From the NCBI RefSeq assembly GCF_022811685.1, contig NZ_CP094532.1, positions 2,894,501 to 2,958,500 on the forward strand: DNA of 64,000 nt, given 5' to 3'. The notes under the pieces are model-generated. The model saw only the letters and a program-made list of their open reading frames with translations. It searched no databases and was not told the DNA's origin. The stretch is from Chryseobacterium suipulveris. GTDB lineage: Bacteria > Bacteroidota > Bacteroidia > Flavobacteriales > Weeksellaceae. Of the stretch, positions 49,130 through 59,015 are shown in pieces (within the stretch, counting starts at the first letter, position 1; each line of letters starts with the position of its first letter). A program made the translations under genes and the position numbers.

Positions 49130-50513
49130 CTTCTTCTTTAGCTTTATAAGTTTCACCTGAAATTTTCAAAATAGTCTTCAATTCCGCCTGTGCGATTACC
49201 GGGAATGTTCTTGCGTAAAGAAGGAACAGTACAGAGAAGAACCCGATTGTTCCGAGGAATACGCCCACGTCGATAATTGTAGGTTTAAACATCGTCCAAC
49301 CTGAAGGCAAGTAATCTCTTGCAATGTTGATTACGATAATGTCGAAACGCTCGAACCACATCCCGATATTGATGATCAATGCCACGATGAAAGTCCAGAT
49401 AATGTTTGTTCTCAATCTCTTGAACCAAAACGATGCAGGAACTACAAGGTTACAGATGATCAGTGACCAGAAAGCCCACCAATAAGGACCTGTAGCGGCA
49501 CCCGGTGAAAGATACGTGAAATCCTCATATCTTGAACCTGAATACCATGCGATGAAATATTCCGCTGCATAAGCTACGGTAACCATACCTCCTGTTACGA
49601 TGATTACGATGTTCATAATCTCGATGTGGTACATGGTGATGTACTCTTCGAGGTGACAAACTTTTCGTGCAACCAACAAAAGCGTCTGTACCATTGCGAA
49701 TCCTGAGAAAATCGCACCGGCAACGAAGTAAGGAGGATAAATTGTGGAGTGCCATCCTTTGATAACCGATGTCGCGAAGTCGAAGGATACTGTGGTGTGA
49801 ACCGAGAATACAAGTGGTGTTGCCAAACCTGCCAAAACGAGTGAAAGTTCCTCGAATCTTTGCCAGTGCTTTGCTTTACCGCCCCATCCAAATGCAAGGA
49901 AGGTGTAGATTCTTTTCGTCCATGGAGTTTTTGCGCGATCTCTGATCATCGCGAAGTCCGGAATCAATCCCATAAACCAGAAAACGGTCGATACGGAGAA
50001 ATAAGTAGAGATCGCAAATACGTCCCAAAGTAGCGGCGAGTTGAAGTTGGTCCAAAGTGAACCGAACTGGTTTGGCAACGGGAATACCCAATAACCAACC
50101 CAAACTCTACCCATGTGAATTACCGGGAAGATTGCCGCCTGAACTACCGCGAAGATGGTCATCGCCTCAGCAGAGCGGTTTACCGACATTCTCCATCTTT
50201 GTCTAAATAACAATAGTACCGCAGAAATCAGCGTTCCGGCGTGACCGATACCTACCCACCATACGAAGTTGGTAATATCCCATCCCCAGTTGTTGGTTCT
50301 GTTGAGTCCCCATGCACCGATTCCGGTTCCGATGGTGTAAGCAATACAGCCGAATCCATAAACGAATAGCGTTAAAGCCACCCAAAATGAAACCCACCAT
50401 AGTTTTCCGGCTCTTTCTTCGATAGGTCGTGCGATATCTTCTGAAATATCATGATAAGTTTTGTGACCAATAATTAAAGGTTCCCTTATCGGAGCTTCGT
50501 AATGTCCTGACAT
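49116..50513 (-). CDS. actC: alternative complex III subunit ActC (NrfD-like)
   Basis: A 465-residue membrane protein of the NrfD/PsrC type with about ten hydrophobic segments: GWDITNFVWWVGIGHAGTLISAVLLLFRQRWRMSVNRSAEAMTIF, HMGRVWVGYWVFPLP, and GWHSTIYPPYFVAGAIFSGFAMV. It carries the quinol site of alternative complex III. An 18-bp gap separates it from actB. Confidence 0.94.
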   Translation of the reverse strand: MSGHYEAPIREPLIIGHKTYHDISEDIARPIEERAGKLWWVSFWVALTLFVYGFGCIAYTIGTGIGAWGLNRTNNWGWDITNFVWWVGIGHAGTLISAVLLLFRQRWRMSVNRSAEAMTIFAVVQAAIFPVIHMGRVWVGYWVFPLPNQFGSLWTNFNSPLLWDVFAISTYFSVSTVFWFMGLIPDFAMIRDRAKTPWTKRIYTFLAFGWGGKAKHWQRFEELSLVLAGLATPLVFSVHTTVSFDFATSVIKGWHSTIYPPYFVAGAIFSGFAMVQTLLLVARKVCHLEEYITMYHIEIMNIVIIVTGGMVTVAYAAEYFIAWYSGSRYEDFTYLSPGAATGPYWWAFWSLIICNLVVPASFWFKRLRTNIIWTFIVALIINIGMWFERFDIIVINIARDYLPSGWTMFKPTIIDVGVFLGTIGFFSVLFLLYARTFPVIAQAELKTILKISGETYKAKEEDEHH

Positions 50514-50531
50514 TTTTTACCTATTTATTAT

Positions 50532-53500
50532 TTAAACTTTATTTTCTTTTCTGTTTCTTACTTTAGTGTGGTAGAAAACGTTTGGTTTCGTACCGATTTC
50601 CTCGAGCAAGGTGTATCTTCTGTTGCTTCCGTAAAGTGATCTTACTTCAGAAGCTTTGTCGTTCATATCCCCGAACTTCATTGCTCCGGTAGAACAAGCA
50701 TTCACACAAGCTGTGGAGAATTCGCCGTCTTTCACAACTCTTCCCTCTTTCTTGGCTTCAAGAATTACGTTCTGAGTCATTTGGATACACATTGAACATT
50801 TCTCCATAACCCCTCTCGTTCTTACCACCACGTCAGGATTCAGTACCATTCTTCCTAAATCGTTGTTTTGGTTGTAGTCGAACTTATCGTTAAGGTTATA
50901 AGTAAACCAGTTGAATCTTCTTACTTTATACGGACAGTTGTTTGCACAATATCTTGTACCGATACATCTGTTATAAGCCATTTGGTTCTGTCCCTGCTTA
51001 CCGTGCGAAGTTGCCGCAACCGGACAAACTGTTTCACAAGGAGCGTGGTTACAGTGCTGACACATCACCGGTTGGAAAATTACATCCGGATTATCTGCAG
51101 GGTGGTTCAGAATACCGCTTTCTTTGCTCAGGAAGTGACCATACATTCCAGGAACATCAAGACCTGCGTCGACTGCTTCTGCTTGAGAAAGTTTGCCGTC
51201 TTTGTTCTTATCCATTCCTGCTGGAATATCGGTGGTGTAGTAACGGTCGATTCTTAACCAGAACATATCTCTGGACATTCTCACCTCTTTCTTACCAACT
51301 ACAGGAACGTTGTTTTCTGCTTGACAAGCGATGATACACGCTCCACAACCAGTACATGAGTTCAGGTCGATTGACAAGTTGAAGTGTGGCCCATCCGTAT
51401 CATCAAAAGCATCCCAAAGGTCAACTTTCGCTGCAGGAAGTGCTCCACCGATCGTGTGATATTCCAATGGTTTATTCCAACCGTCTTTTTCGTCATCAAA
51501 TTTTACGTTAAGGAAAGTGTCAAGAGGAACTTCTCTCGCAATTTCGTAACGGCCCATCAAAGTATTCTGAAGCTGCATTCCTGCGAACTCGTGCTCTTCA
51601 CCAGTTTTTTCGATCGTTACATTTGATAGAACAGTGTTAGAACCATCAAACAATGGATAAGCGTTTACACCAGTTTCAGCAACTTTACCTGAATCTTTTT
51701 TACCGTAACCCAAGGCAAGACCGAGTGAACCTTCAGCTTGACCTGGCTGTACAAAAACGGGAACGTTCTTAATGGTAACTCCATTTGCAGTAAGGTTCAC
51801 GATAGAGCCGTCCAACTGCATTCTCGCATTCAGATTGTTCTTGATTCCTAAACGCTTCGCATCTTTCGGAGAAATAGTCAGGTAGTTGTCCCAGGTCATT
51901 CTCGTAATCGGATCCGGCAATTCTTGCAACCATGGATTGTTTGCCTGAGTTCCGTCTCCCATCGCGGTTTTGGTATAAAGCACCAGTTCCAAATCAGATG
52001 CTTTGAAGCTAGCCAATTCGGTTGCTGCCTGTGCTGCGTTTCCTCCTGTGTAAGCAAGTGTCGCTGTATTTCCGCCTTCTAAGACACCATTGTAAAGTGC
52101 TTTGTTGAAAGTAGTTCCACCGATTAAGGTTGTTGCGTTTGCTTTAAGGTAATCGTAATAGTTATTTGCAGGATTTCCTTTTCCGTTCATCCAAACAAGA
52201 AGGGAATCCTCAATCTGTCTTGATTTATAGATCTTTTGGATCGTTGGTTGCATCAATGTATAAACACCTGTTTGCGGCGCCATATCTCCCCAAGATTCCA
52301 ACCAGTTAGCAACAGGAATTACCGCTTTCGCAGCTTTGTACATTTCATTTTTCTTGTCGGCAATTGCAACCACTGTAGGTACTTTTGCTACAAGAGATTT
52401 GAAGTTTTCTCCTTTATTGCTGGAATAGATTGGGTTTACGTTATTGGTGATCAACACGCCAACTTGACCCGAGTTCATCCAAGAAAGGAATTCCTGATAT
52501 CTCGCTCCGTCAAATTCTTTCAGGAAGTTTGCCTTACCTGTGAAAGCGGTTGATGCTAGTTTTTGGTTAATGAGGTGCGCTAAAACGTGGGCAGCTTTAG
52601 AACCGTCCGCGAAAACAACAGCGTTGCTTCCTTTTGCTTGAAGTTCTTTTACAATTTCGCCCGCTTCTTTGCTTACGGAACCTCCATTTAATCCGTTATA
52701 AACTTCAACAAGCACTTTGTTTACGGCGCTTGGTTTCAACTGGATTCTTGTATCAGCATTGGCTCCAGTCAAAGACATGTTCGATTCAACCTGAATGTGT
52801 CTCAACATATCCGCACCTGGCTTTCTTGCCGCTGCATAAGAGGTTTCTAAAGTTCCACCGTTGAATTCACCCAAGAAATCCGCCTGGAAAGAAACGACCA
52901 ATTGAGTTTTAGAAAGGTCGTAAACCGGCAAAGCTCTCTGTCCGAAAACTTCCTGAGCTGCATCCAAAGCTGCAGAATAAGGAACAGAATCATAAGTTAC
53001 CAGTTCCGCAGTAGGAAATTTCGTCTTGAAGTCGGCAAACAATTTCTTGAAAGTCGGTGACGCGAAAGAATGCGAAAGAAGTACGATTTTCTTTCCGCTT
53101 GCCTGTGCTGAAGTCAATCCTTTAATAACGAAATCGTCAACTTTGTCGAAAGTTTCATCTTTACCGTCAAGTTTTGGCTGCTTTACTTTGTCGTTATCAT
53201 AGAGTGAAAGAACTGATGCCTGTGCTCTTGCATTGGTTTTACCTAATGCGTTTGCCATCGGGTTTGGTTCAATCTTGATCGGTCTTCCTTCTCTGGTTTT
53301 CACTAAAACACTTGCGAAGTCGTAACCGTCAAAATAAGTAGATGCGTAATAGTTTGGGACTCCCGGAATAATTTCGTGCGGCTTCACCACATAAGGAATC
53401 GTTTTGATCACGGGAGCTTCACAAGCTGCCAAAGTTACAGCAGCGGTGGAGAAACCAAGAAGCTTAAGGAAATCTCTACGAGAAGTTCCGCTCTGCTCAG

Positions 53501-53636
53501 ATTCGTTTGCTTTTAACTCTCCCGTTTTTTCATCCACTGGGATTTCCTCAAGGAATTCCTTTTGAGCCAACCTTCCTGTTAAGGTTGGATCTTCCAGTTC
53601 GTGGATACTTCTGAATTGTATTTTATTTGAAGACAT
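50532..53636 (-). CDS. actB: alternative complex III subunit ActB (molybdopterin-fold plus Fe-S domain)
   Basis: A 1034-residue periplasmic subunit. A twin-arginine signal (TSRRDFLKLLGFSTAAVTLAAC) lies after an unusual 50-residue leader. Residues 60-730 have the molybdopterin-oxidoreductase fold, which in this family lacks the cofactor. The C-terminal ferredoxin-like part holds the cluster motifs CTGCGACIIACQAEN, CQHCNHAPCETVCP, CIGTRYCANNCPY and CSMCIQM..CVNACSTGA. It relays electrons from quinol to the haems of ActA/ActE. Confidence 0.94.
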   Translation of the reverse strand: MSSNKIQFRSIHELEDPTLTGRLAQKEFLEEIPVDEKTGELKANESEQSGTSRRDFLKLLGFSTAAVTLAACEAPVIKTIPYVVKPHEIIPGVPNYYASTYFDGYDFASVLVKTREGRPIKIEPNPMANALGKTNARAQASVLSLYDNDKVKQPKLDGKDETFDKVDDFVIKGLTSAQASGKKIVLLSHSFASPTFKKLFADFKTKFPTAELVTYDSVPYSAALDAAQEVFGQRALPVYDLSKTQLVVSFQADFLGEFNGGTLETSYAAARKPGADMLRHIQVESNMSLTGANADTRIQLKPSAVNKVLVEVYNGLNGGSVSKEAGEIVKELQAKGSNAVVFADGSKAAHVLAHLINQKLASTAFTGKANFLKEFDGARYQEFLSWMNSGQVGVLITNNVNPIYSSNKGENFKSLVAKVPTVVAIADKKNEMYKAAKAVIPVANWLESWGDMAPQTGVYTLMQPTIQKIYKSRQIEDSLLVWMNGKGNPANNYYDYLKANATTLIGGTTFNKALYNGVLEGGNTATLAYTGGNAAQAATELASFKASDLELVLYTKTAMGDGTQANNPWLQELPDPITRMTWDNYLTISPKDAKRLGIKNNLNARMQLDGSIVNLTANGVTIKNVPVFVQPGQAEGSLGLALGYGKKDSGKVAETGVNAYPLFDGSNTVLSNVTIEKTGEEHEFAGMQLQNTLMGRYEIAREVPLDTFLNVKFDDEKDGWNKPLEYHTIGGALPAAKVDLWDAFDDTDGPHFNLSIDLNSCTGCGACIIACQAENNVPVVGKKEVRMSRDMFWLRIDRYYTTDIPAGMDKNKDGKLSQAEAVDAGLDVPGMYGHFLSKESGILNHPADNPDVIFQPVMCQHCNHAPCETVCPVAATSHGKQGQNQMAYNRCIGTRYCANNCPYKVRRFNWFTYNLNDKFDYNQNNDLGRMVLNPDVVVRTRGVMEKCSMCIQMTQNVILEAKKEGRVVKDGEFSTACVNACSTGAMKFGDMNDKASEVRSLYGSNRRYTLLEEIGTKPNVFYHTKVRNRKENKV

Positions 53637-53657
53637 TGATACTTCTGATTTTAGTTA

Positions 53658-55022
53658 TTAATAATGACATTTACCACATTCAAGACCTCCAATCGCATCT
53701 ACGGTGATTTTTCCTTCAGATTGAGGATACTGTTTTTTCAGTTTGTCGTGTAGATTTTTGAAGTATTCTTTATTATAACCGTTGTTCATATCAACTTCCG
53801 TTGTTCTGTGACACTCGATACACCATCCCATTGTGAAATCGTTTGCCATCTGCACTACGTTCATCGTATCCACCTGTCCGTGACAAGCTTTACAAACCAC
53901 ATCGATTTTCGCGTTAGGATTTTTCTTGTTATGGGAATTAATGATCGCCTGCTCACCTGCAACTACGTGCTGTGCGTGGTTGAAGTAAACGAAATCAGGC
54001 ATATTGTGGATTCTCACCCATTCAACCGGTTGAGTTTTCCCGGTGTACTGCTGTTTTCCTGGATCCCAACCTGTAGCTGCGTAAATTTTTTGGATTTCGG
54101 CATCATAGAAAGCTTTGTCTTTTCCTGGCTCCATATATTTTCCTTTGTACTCGGAAATATTTCGGTGACAGTTCATACAAACGTTCATTGAAGGAATTTC
54201 GGAAACTTTTCCGTATTTCGCCGAAGAGTGGCAAAGTTGGCAATCGATCTTATTGTCTCCGGCATGGATTTTATGCGAGAAGTGAATTGGCTGTTCCGGC
54301 TTGTAACCTTTATAAACGCCGATCCACATCATCCAGTTCCAGATTCCGTAGCAAGCGAGAATTCCCAGCAAGGCAAGGATTCCTTTACCAACATAGTCGT
54401 ATTTTTTGTAGAGATCCGCAAAAGAAGTAGCTCGGGTTGCGTTAAGTCCCGCCAACTCATCGGTTTGCTGCAGTTTCACCAACTGTCTCAACCTCAATAA
54501 CAACCAAAGAAGCAAGCCCCCGATTGTAAGAAGTGAAATTAAAATGATTTTGGAGTTTAAAGAATCTTTCTTAGCCGCTTCCAGTGCTGCAACAGAATTC
54601 GTATCAACCGCTGCTGCTGCATCTGCAGCCGGTTCCGGCGCAGGAGGATTGGTGGTGTATTCTAAGATATCGTTGATGTCCTGGTCAGAAAGATTAGGGA
54701 ACGGAAGCATTTCAACCTTGTTGAACTTCGCAAAAATTTCGTTGGCATACTTGTCACCCGATTCGCGAAGCGCCTTATTGTCCTTAATCCATTTGTGCAG
54801 CCAGTCTGTATCCAGATTCTGCTCAGTTTTCAGTTTTTCAACTATTCCGCCCAATGCAGGTCCCACCATTTGTTTATCCAGGGCGTGACACGCAGTACAG
54901 TTTGCCTTGAAAAGCTTTTCGCCGTTTTTGGCGTCACCTTGAGCGTAAATAGAAGCACTGGTCGATAACAACAGTCCTATTGCAATCAGACCCCTTTTGT
55001 AATGCTTTCTCCAACTAATCAT
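53658..55022 (-). CDS. actA: alternative complex III subunit ActA with N-terminal cytochrome c domain
   Basis: A 454-residue cytochrome. A signal segment (KRGLIAIGLLLSTSASIYAQ) precedes a class I cytochrome c domain (haem CTACH at about 42-46, then KQMVGPALGGI and MLPFPNLSDQDINDIL). A membrane span (IILISLLTIGGLLLWLLLRL) and a second span follow, then the pentahaem ActA domain with CQLCH, CMNCH, CKACH, CIECH and CGKCH. Six haem motifs in total. First gene of the act operon; a -7-like TATTTTTG is at 55073-55080 without a good -33. Confidence 0.94.
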   Translation of the reverse strand: MISWRKHYKRGLIAIGLLLSTSASIYAQGDAKNGEKLFKANCTACHALDKQMVGPALGGIVEKLKTEQNLDTDWLHKWIKDNKALRESGDKYANEIFAKFNKVEMLPFPNLSDQDINDILEYTTNPPAPEPAADAAAAVDTNSVAALEAAKKDSLNSKIILISLLTIGGLLLWLLLRLRQLVKLQQTDELAGLNATRATSFADLYKKYDYVGKGILALLGILACYGIWNWMMWIGVYKGYKPEQPIHFSHKIHAGDNKIDCQLCHSSAKYGKVSEIPSMNVCMNCHRNISEYKGKYMEPGKDKAFYDAEIQKIYAATGWDPGKQQYTGKTQPVEWVRIHNMPDFVYFNHAQHVVAGEQAIINSHNKKNPNAKIDVVCKACHGQVDTMNVVQMANDFTMGWCIECHRTTEVDMNNGYNKEYFKNLHDKLKKQYPQSEGKITVDAIGGLECGKCHY

Positions 55023-55159
55023 TTATAAAATCTTGGGTTGTTAAAATGTAATGAGTTTACTTTTCAATTTGGCAAAAATAAGACTTTTAACACAAATTTA
55101 ACAGCGGTTAAAGGCGCTTTTCGAGAATTCACATAATTTGTAATTGTTCTAAATAACAA

Positions 55160-55192
55160 TTTGTGGTATAATTTTTATTTGTTTTAAATTTG
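55160..55192 (+). promoter_or_regulatory. promoter of the SPOR-domain gene
   Basis: -33 TTTG (55160-55163), 21 bp, -7 TAAATTTG (55185-55192). It ends 17 bp before the ATG. Confidence 0.55.
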
Positions 55193-55209
55193 TCCCAAAA
55201 TAAATTTTG

Positions 55210-55752
55210 ATGAAATCCATTCTGAAGATATTCTCTGTCCTTATTCTTATCACCACGAATTTTGTTGGAGCACAACTTGTTGTGAAAAACGACACGATTT
55301 CTGGCACACCACTTTCCATCAGTATGGACAAGCGCATTGATAATTTGATGAGCGACATGGAAGACAAATGCGCTACGAGATCGACGACTAGTAGTGGAGA
55401 AAATACCGCAAACGACTCTTCAACAAGAAATACTGCACCAAAAATTGTTGTTCCTGAAAGAGAACTTACCCAAGCGGAAATCTGCAGGAGAAACCCCAGA
55501 ATTATGGGCTACAAGATTCAGCTCGCCGTGGTAAAAAGCAATGAGGAAGCGAGAGAAGTCGGAATGTACTTTCGCAGAAGATTCCCAAATATGAAGGTGG
55601 AGATCGATGCGTCATTAAGACCCAATTATAAAGTAATGGCGGGAAGCTACCTCACGAAACAAAGCGCCGCTCCTGACCTTGCAAAAATCAAACCATACTT
55701 TAATTCCGCTTTAGCGATCCAGTATAGGGTTTTCTGTGTGGAAGCAAAATAA
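55210..55752 (+). CDS. exported SPOR-domain-like protein
   Basis: A 180-residue protein with a signal peptide (ILKIFSVLILITTNFVGAQ). A Ser/Thr/Asn-rich middle leads to a C-terminal region YKIQLAVVKSNEEAREVGMYFRRRFPNMKVEIDASLRPNYKVMAGSYLTKQSA, which has the strand-helix-strand layout of SPOR peptidoglycan-binding domains. Septum or cell-wall association is inferred from the family. ATG 55210 is preferred over a TTG one codon upstream. Divergent from actA. Confidence 0.8.
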   Translation: MKSILKIFSVLILITTNFVGAQLVVKNDTISGTPLSISMDKRIDNLMSDMEDKCATRSTTSSGENTANDSSTRNTAPKIVVPERELTQAEICRRNPRIMGYKIQLAVVKSNEEAREVGMYFRRRFPNMKVEIDASLRPNYKVMAGSYLTKQSAAPDLAKIKPYFNSALAIQYRVFCVEAK

Positions 55753-55869
55753 ACTTACTTTTGATAATATTTATGATTCTGCTGGTCTTCTTGGCAAATT
55801 TTTTTTTAGATTTCAAAATTTCGTTTTTCATTTTATTCGTATCTTTAAAACACCAAAAAACAAGATACA

Positions 55870-56211
55870 ATGGCACACCACAATCTAAAAACTTTATCAG
55901 AAGTTCTTGAGACGCTCCGCCGTCGCGGAATCACCAAAGAAATCAGAATGAACAAAGAAAACGTGATGGTATTGGGAGACAATGAGAAAACCTACAAACC
56001 ATCCGATCTATCCATCGTAAAATCCTACCGATTCGAGGGAAACAGCAGTGCAGACGATAACGCCGTTCTCTATTTAATTGAAGACAGAGAAGGCGAGAAA
56101 GCGACTATTCTCGATTCTTACGGTTCCGATAGCAATTACAGCGGACCCGAATTTGACAATTTTTTGAGGCAGATTCCTTTCGATGAAAAGTCCGAATACG
56201 ACAGTTATTAA
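55870..56211 (+). CDS. conserved hypothetical protein of the small family often mislabelled phosphoribosylpyrophosphate synthetase
   Basis: A 113-residue protein: LSEVLETLRRRGITKEIRM at the start, SYRFEGNSSADDNAVLYLIED in the middle and ATILDSYG after it. These match a Bacteroidota family of about 100 residues that databases often call PRPP synthetase. It has none of the enzyme's motifs and is too short to be that enzyme. The true function is unknown. Confidence 0.72.
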   Translation: MAHHNLKTLSEVLETLRRRGITKEIRMNKENVMVLGDNEKTYKPSDLSIVKSYRFEGNSSADDNAVLYLIEDREGEKATILDSYGSDSNYSGPEFDNFLRQIPFDEKSEYDSY

Positions 56212-56225
56212 TATTGATCCGAAAT

Positions 56226-58880
56226 TTATTTTTCGAATTTTTTCTTGAAGATCCCGCGAAGAAATCCTTTCTCCTTGACAGATTCTTTTACCTCCTGAAC
56301 TTTGCCTTTCACTTCCGTGGTCGCATGCTTGAAATCAGATTTCGTTTGAGTTACAGTCGTTTTGGTAGCTTCAACTGTATTTCGGATTTTGGTTTCGGTT
56401 TGGGGTGCGTTTTTGCCGATGAGCGTCTTTTTCAGTCCCTGCTCAATACCGCGCCAGAAAAGGTTGAAGAAGGATTTGGTCGGATCACGTTGTACATTTT
56501 CTACGGAAACACTTTCAGGATAATCCCCCGAATTGGATTTCACAAAAACATTAGCAACAGCCGAAAGAATCTTGTCTTTTTCACCGGTCGATTTTAGGAG
56601 CGCGACCTGTAATTTCTGATGTTTCATCCTTAAACCTCCATCCAGTCCAGATTTATTCCCATCAAACTCAAAACGTAAGTCGGAGATATTACCTGTCGCT
56701 CTGATTTTCAAATAAGGTTCAATGAATGGGTTGATCTCTGAAGCAGGCAAGCTGGAAATATTTCCAGAAATTGAAAACGCATCGTCCATTTTAGCGGTGT
56801 CGAAATTCCATTTTACATTCATCGGAGACGCGTCCATAAATCTGCAATTGATCGTAATCGGAACCAGAGTCGGTTTTCCTTTTGATTTTCCAGAATTCAG
56901 GTTTTTTACGTTCATGTTGAAGTTGCTGAAAATAAGTTTTCCGGGACCGTCGCTTTTCTTGGTGTCTTCTTCGTACACAAGAAGGGAATTTCTGAGGTCG
57001 AGGTTTTGCACAAAGACAGGAAACTTAATACTCCTCAACAACTTGGAGTACAGCGGTTTTTCTGTTAAGTCATCTTTTGGTATCTTACTCCTGAAAATAT
57101 TGGCGTTAACTCCATTCAACGTGACTTGCGATGCGTCAAGATACTTGTTTTCCCAACCCAGATCCCAGTTTCCTTTTGCTGAAATTTGGTTAACTTTTAG
57201 ATCATACAAATCTTTTTCCGCAGGAATCATTCGGATAAACTGTGCCCGCGAAACCAAAGGTTTTAAACTGAAATTATTGACCTGCAGCGAGTTTTTGTTC
57301 TGCGTCAAAACGCCTATATTCATTTGATAAAACTGGTTGATTCTGTAGCTGAAATTCTTCGTTGTTAAAGTATAGTTATCGGTTTTGAACGGGATTTTTT
57401 CAAGAACGGTTTTTTCGTTCATTTCCAGATTCTGGATCTTCGCATTCAGATCGTTGAAGACCAAAGGTTTGTCCTGGTTATCAAAAACCAAGTTGGAATT
57501 TCTTAGATCGATATTTCTAATTCTCAACGGAAACTGGATTCCGCCATAATCTGGTTTCTTTTTGTTTGGGTTTTTAGGTGCTGTCACTTTTCCGTTCAAA
57601 CCATTAACCAGAACATTTTGCACGTCCAATTTCAGTTTACTGTTCAATAAATTCCATTCTTTAATTTTCAGATTGATCTGTTTCGCATTCAAATCCATCA
57701 GAGCTTTATCGGAAACTGAAACCGTAGGTTTTACCGAAATATTTCTTAAGTCCGCCGATTTTGGATTAATTGCCATAGCAGAAATTTTCACGTTTTCTCG
57801 GTTGGAATTAAAAATAATATTTTGTCCCTTGATTCTGAAATCGTCATAATTAAACGGAATATTTCCTTTGGCGCTTTCGTCGTCCATCACAAAACGGTCG
57901 ATATTCACATTCAGGTTTCCTGCGGTAAAAAGTGGATTTCCGTCGGGTTGAAGAATGTTGACCTTTGCGTTATTCATCGCCGCATTTTCAAGCTCAAGTT
58001 TGTATTTAAAGCTTTTTTCCTTGCTCGCGGAATTGGAGTTGGTGGTGAAAACTTTCAGTTCGGGATACTCAAAGCGGAGGTTGGTCAAACTAATTTTGTT
58101 CTTTTTGAGATGGATGTCCTTAAACTCCATTTCGGAAGACTTGAAGTCGAAGAGGTTTCTTTTTTTCGGATAAAACCTTCTGAAATTTTGGTAGGAAAGC
58201 AGCGGCACCATCGCAAAATCCTTGATGCTCATTTGGTTGTCTTTCGTGGTGACGTATTTCGCGGTAAAAGCGTAAACGTTGTCGGGACGGAAAAAGAAAT
58301 CCTTACCGCTAATTTCATATTTGTCAAAAACGATGGGAAGCTTTTCCTCGACGGATTCCTCGGTCATCTGAAGATTTTCCACATCAAGGTTGAGTTTGCT
58401 GACCGACAGAAATTTCTGCTTGTTGAAACGGAAAATCTGTATATCGCCGTCACTGATTTTAATATTTTCAAAAACGACGGGGTTTCTTTTCTTTCCGGTT
58501 TTCTCATCGACAGGTTTTGCGAGGATAATGTTCAGCCGCGGGTTTTTCATCAAAAGGTCGGAACTGTTGATCCGCTTCCTGAAAATGGCATCGTAAATTC
58601 CAAGCCGAGAAATAGAGAGCGTATCGACCGTTCCCTGAAGTCCGATCACGTTTTGGTTTTGGGGATTTTTGCTGTTGATGGAAATTCCTGTGGAGAAAAT
58701 ATTTCCCGTTCCCAGATCCACATCGAGCGATTTATAGGAAATTATATAGTCGGAATTGTTTTTCAGATAATTGGGCAGATTGGTTTTAAGCCAGTAATTC
58801 AGTCCGAAATTGGCCACGAGAAAAAGCAGGACAAAAATCCCGAGAACGGTAGCAAAAATTCTAAGGTAATTTTTTCGCAT
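56226..58880 (-). CDS. large AsmA/DUF748-like envelope protein
   Basis: An 884-residue protein with one N-terminal membrane anchor (IFATVLGIFVLLFLVANFGLNYWL) and a long periplasmic beta-rich body. Repeating units of the type PVFVQNLDLRNSLLVYEED, VFENIKISDGDIQIFRF and LKFSNFNMNVKNL recur about five times, as in AsmA/TamB/DUF748 bridge-like proteins that may carry lipids across the periplasm. The C-terminal 70 residues are Thr/Lys-rich and helical (VEATKTTVTQTKSDFKHATTEVKGKVQEV). ATG 58880 places the anchor at the N-terminus. The specific role is inferred. Confidence 0.75.
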   Translation of the reverse strand: MRKNYLRIFATVLGIFVLLFLVANFGLNYWLKTNLPNYLKNNSDYIISYKSLDVDLGTGNIFSTGISINSKNPQNQNVIGLQGTVDTLSISRLGIYDAIFRKRINSSDLLMKNPRLNIILAKPVDEKTGKKRNPVVFENIKISDGDIQIFRFNKQKFLSVSKLNLDVENLQMTEESVEEKLPIVFDKYEISGKDFFFRPDNVYAFTAKYVTTKDNQMSIKDFAMVPLLSYQNFRRFYPKKRNLFDFKSSEMEFKDIHLKKNKISLTNLRFEYPELKVFTTNSNSASKEKSFKYKLELENAAMNNAKVNILQPDGNPLFTAGNLNVNIDRFVMDDESAKGNIPFNYDDFRIKGQNIIFNSNRENVKISAMAINPKSADLRNISVKPTVSVSDKALMDLNAKQINLKIKEWNLLNSKLKLDVQNVLVNGLNGKVTAPKNPNKKKPDYGGIQFPLRIRNIDLRNSNLVFDNQDKPLVFNDLNAKIQNLEMNEKTVLEKIPFKTDNYTLTTKNFSYRINQFYQMNIGVLTQNKNSLQVNNFSLKPLVSRAQFIRMIPAEKDLYDLKVNQISAKGNWDLGWENKYLDASQVTLNGVNANIFRSKIPKDDLTEKPLYSKLLRSIKFPVFVQNLDLRNSLLVYEEDTKKSDGPGKLIFSNFNMNVKNLNSGKSKGKPTLVPITINCRFMDASPMNVKWNFDTAKMDDAFSISGNISSLPASEINPFIEPYLKIRATGNISDLRFEFDGNKSGLDGGLRMKHQKLQVALLKSTGEKDKILSAVANVFVKSNSGDYPESVSVENVQRDPTKSFFNLFWRGIEQGLKKTLIGKNAPQTETKIRNTVEATKTTVTQTKSDFKHATTEVKGKVQEVKESVKEKGFLRGIFKKKFEK

Positions 58881-59015
58881 TTTTTGAAAATTAAAATTTT
58901 GTGCCAATGAACCATGAAAAATCAATTATCAAAGAAAAGAAGACCCAAACTACCCCGTCAAAAATTTTCTTCAAAAATTTTCGCCACCCCTTCAAATAAG
59001 GGGAATCATTCAGTT

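Noticed and set aside
56219..56240. Terminator between the 113-residue gene and the AsmA-like gene
   Set aside because: The possible CGAAA/TTTCG stem is only 5 bp of AT-rich sequence.
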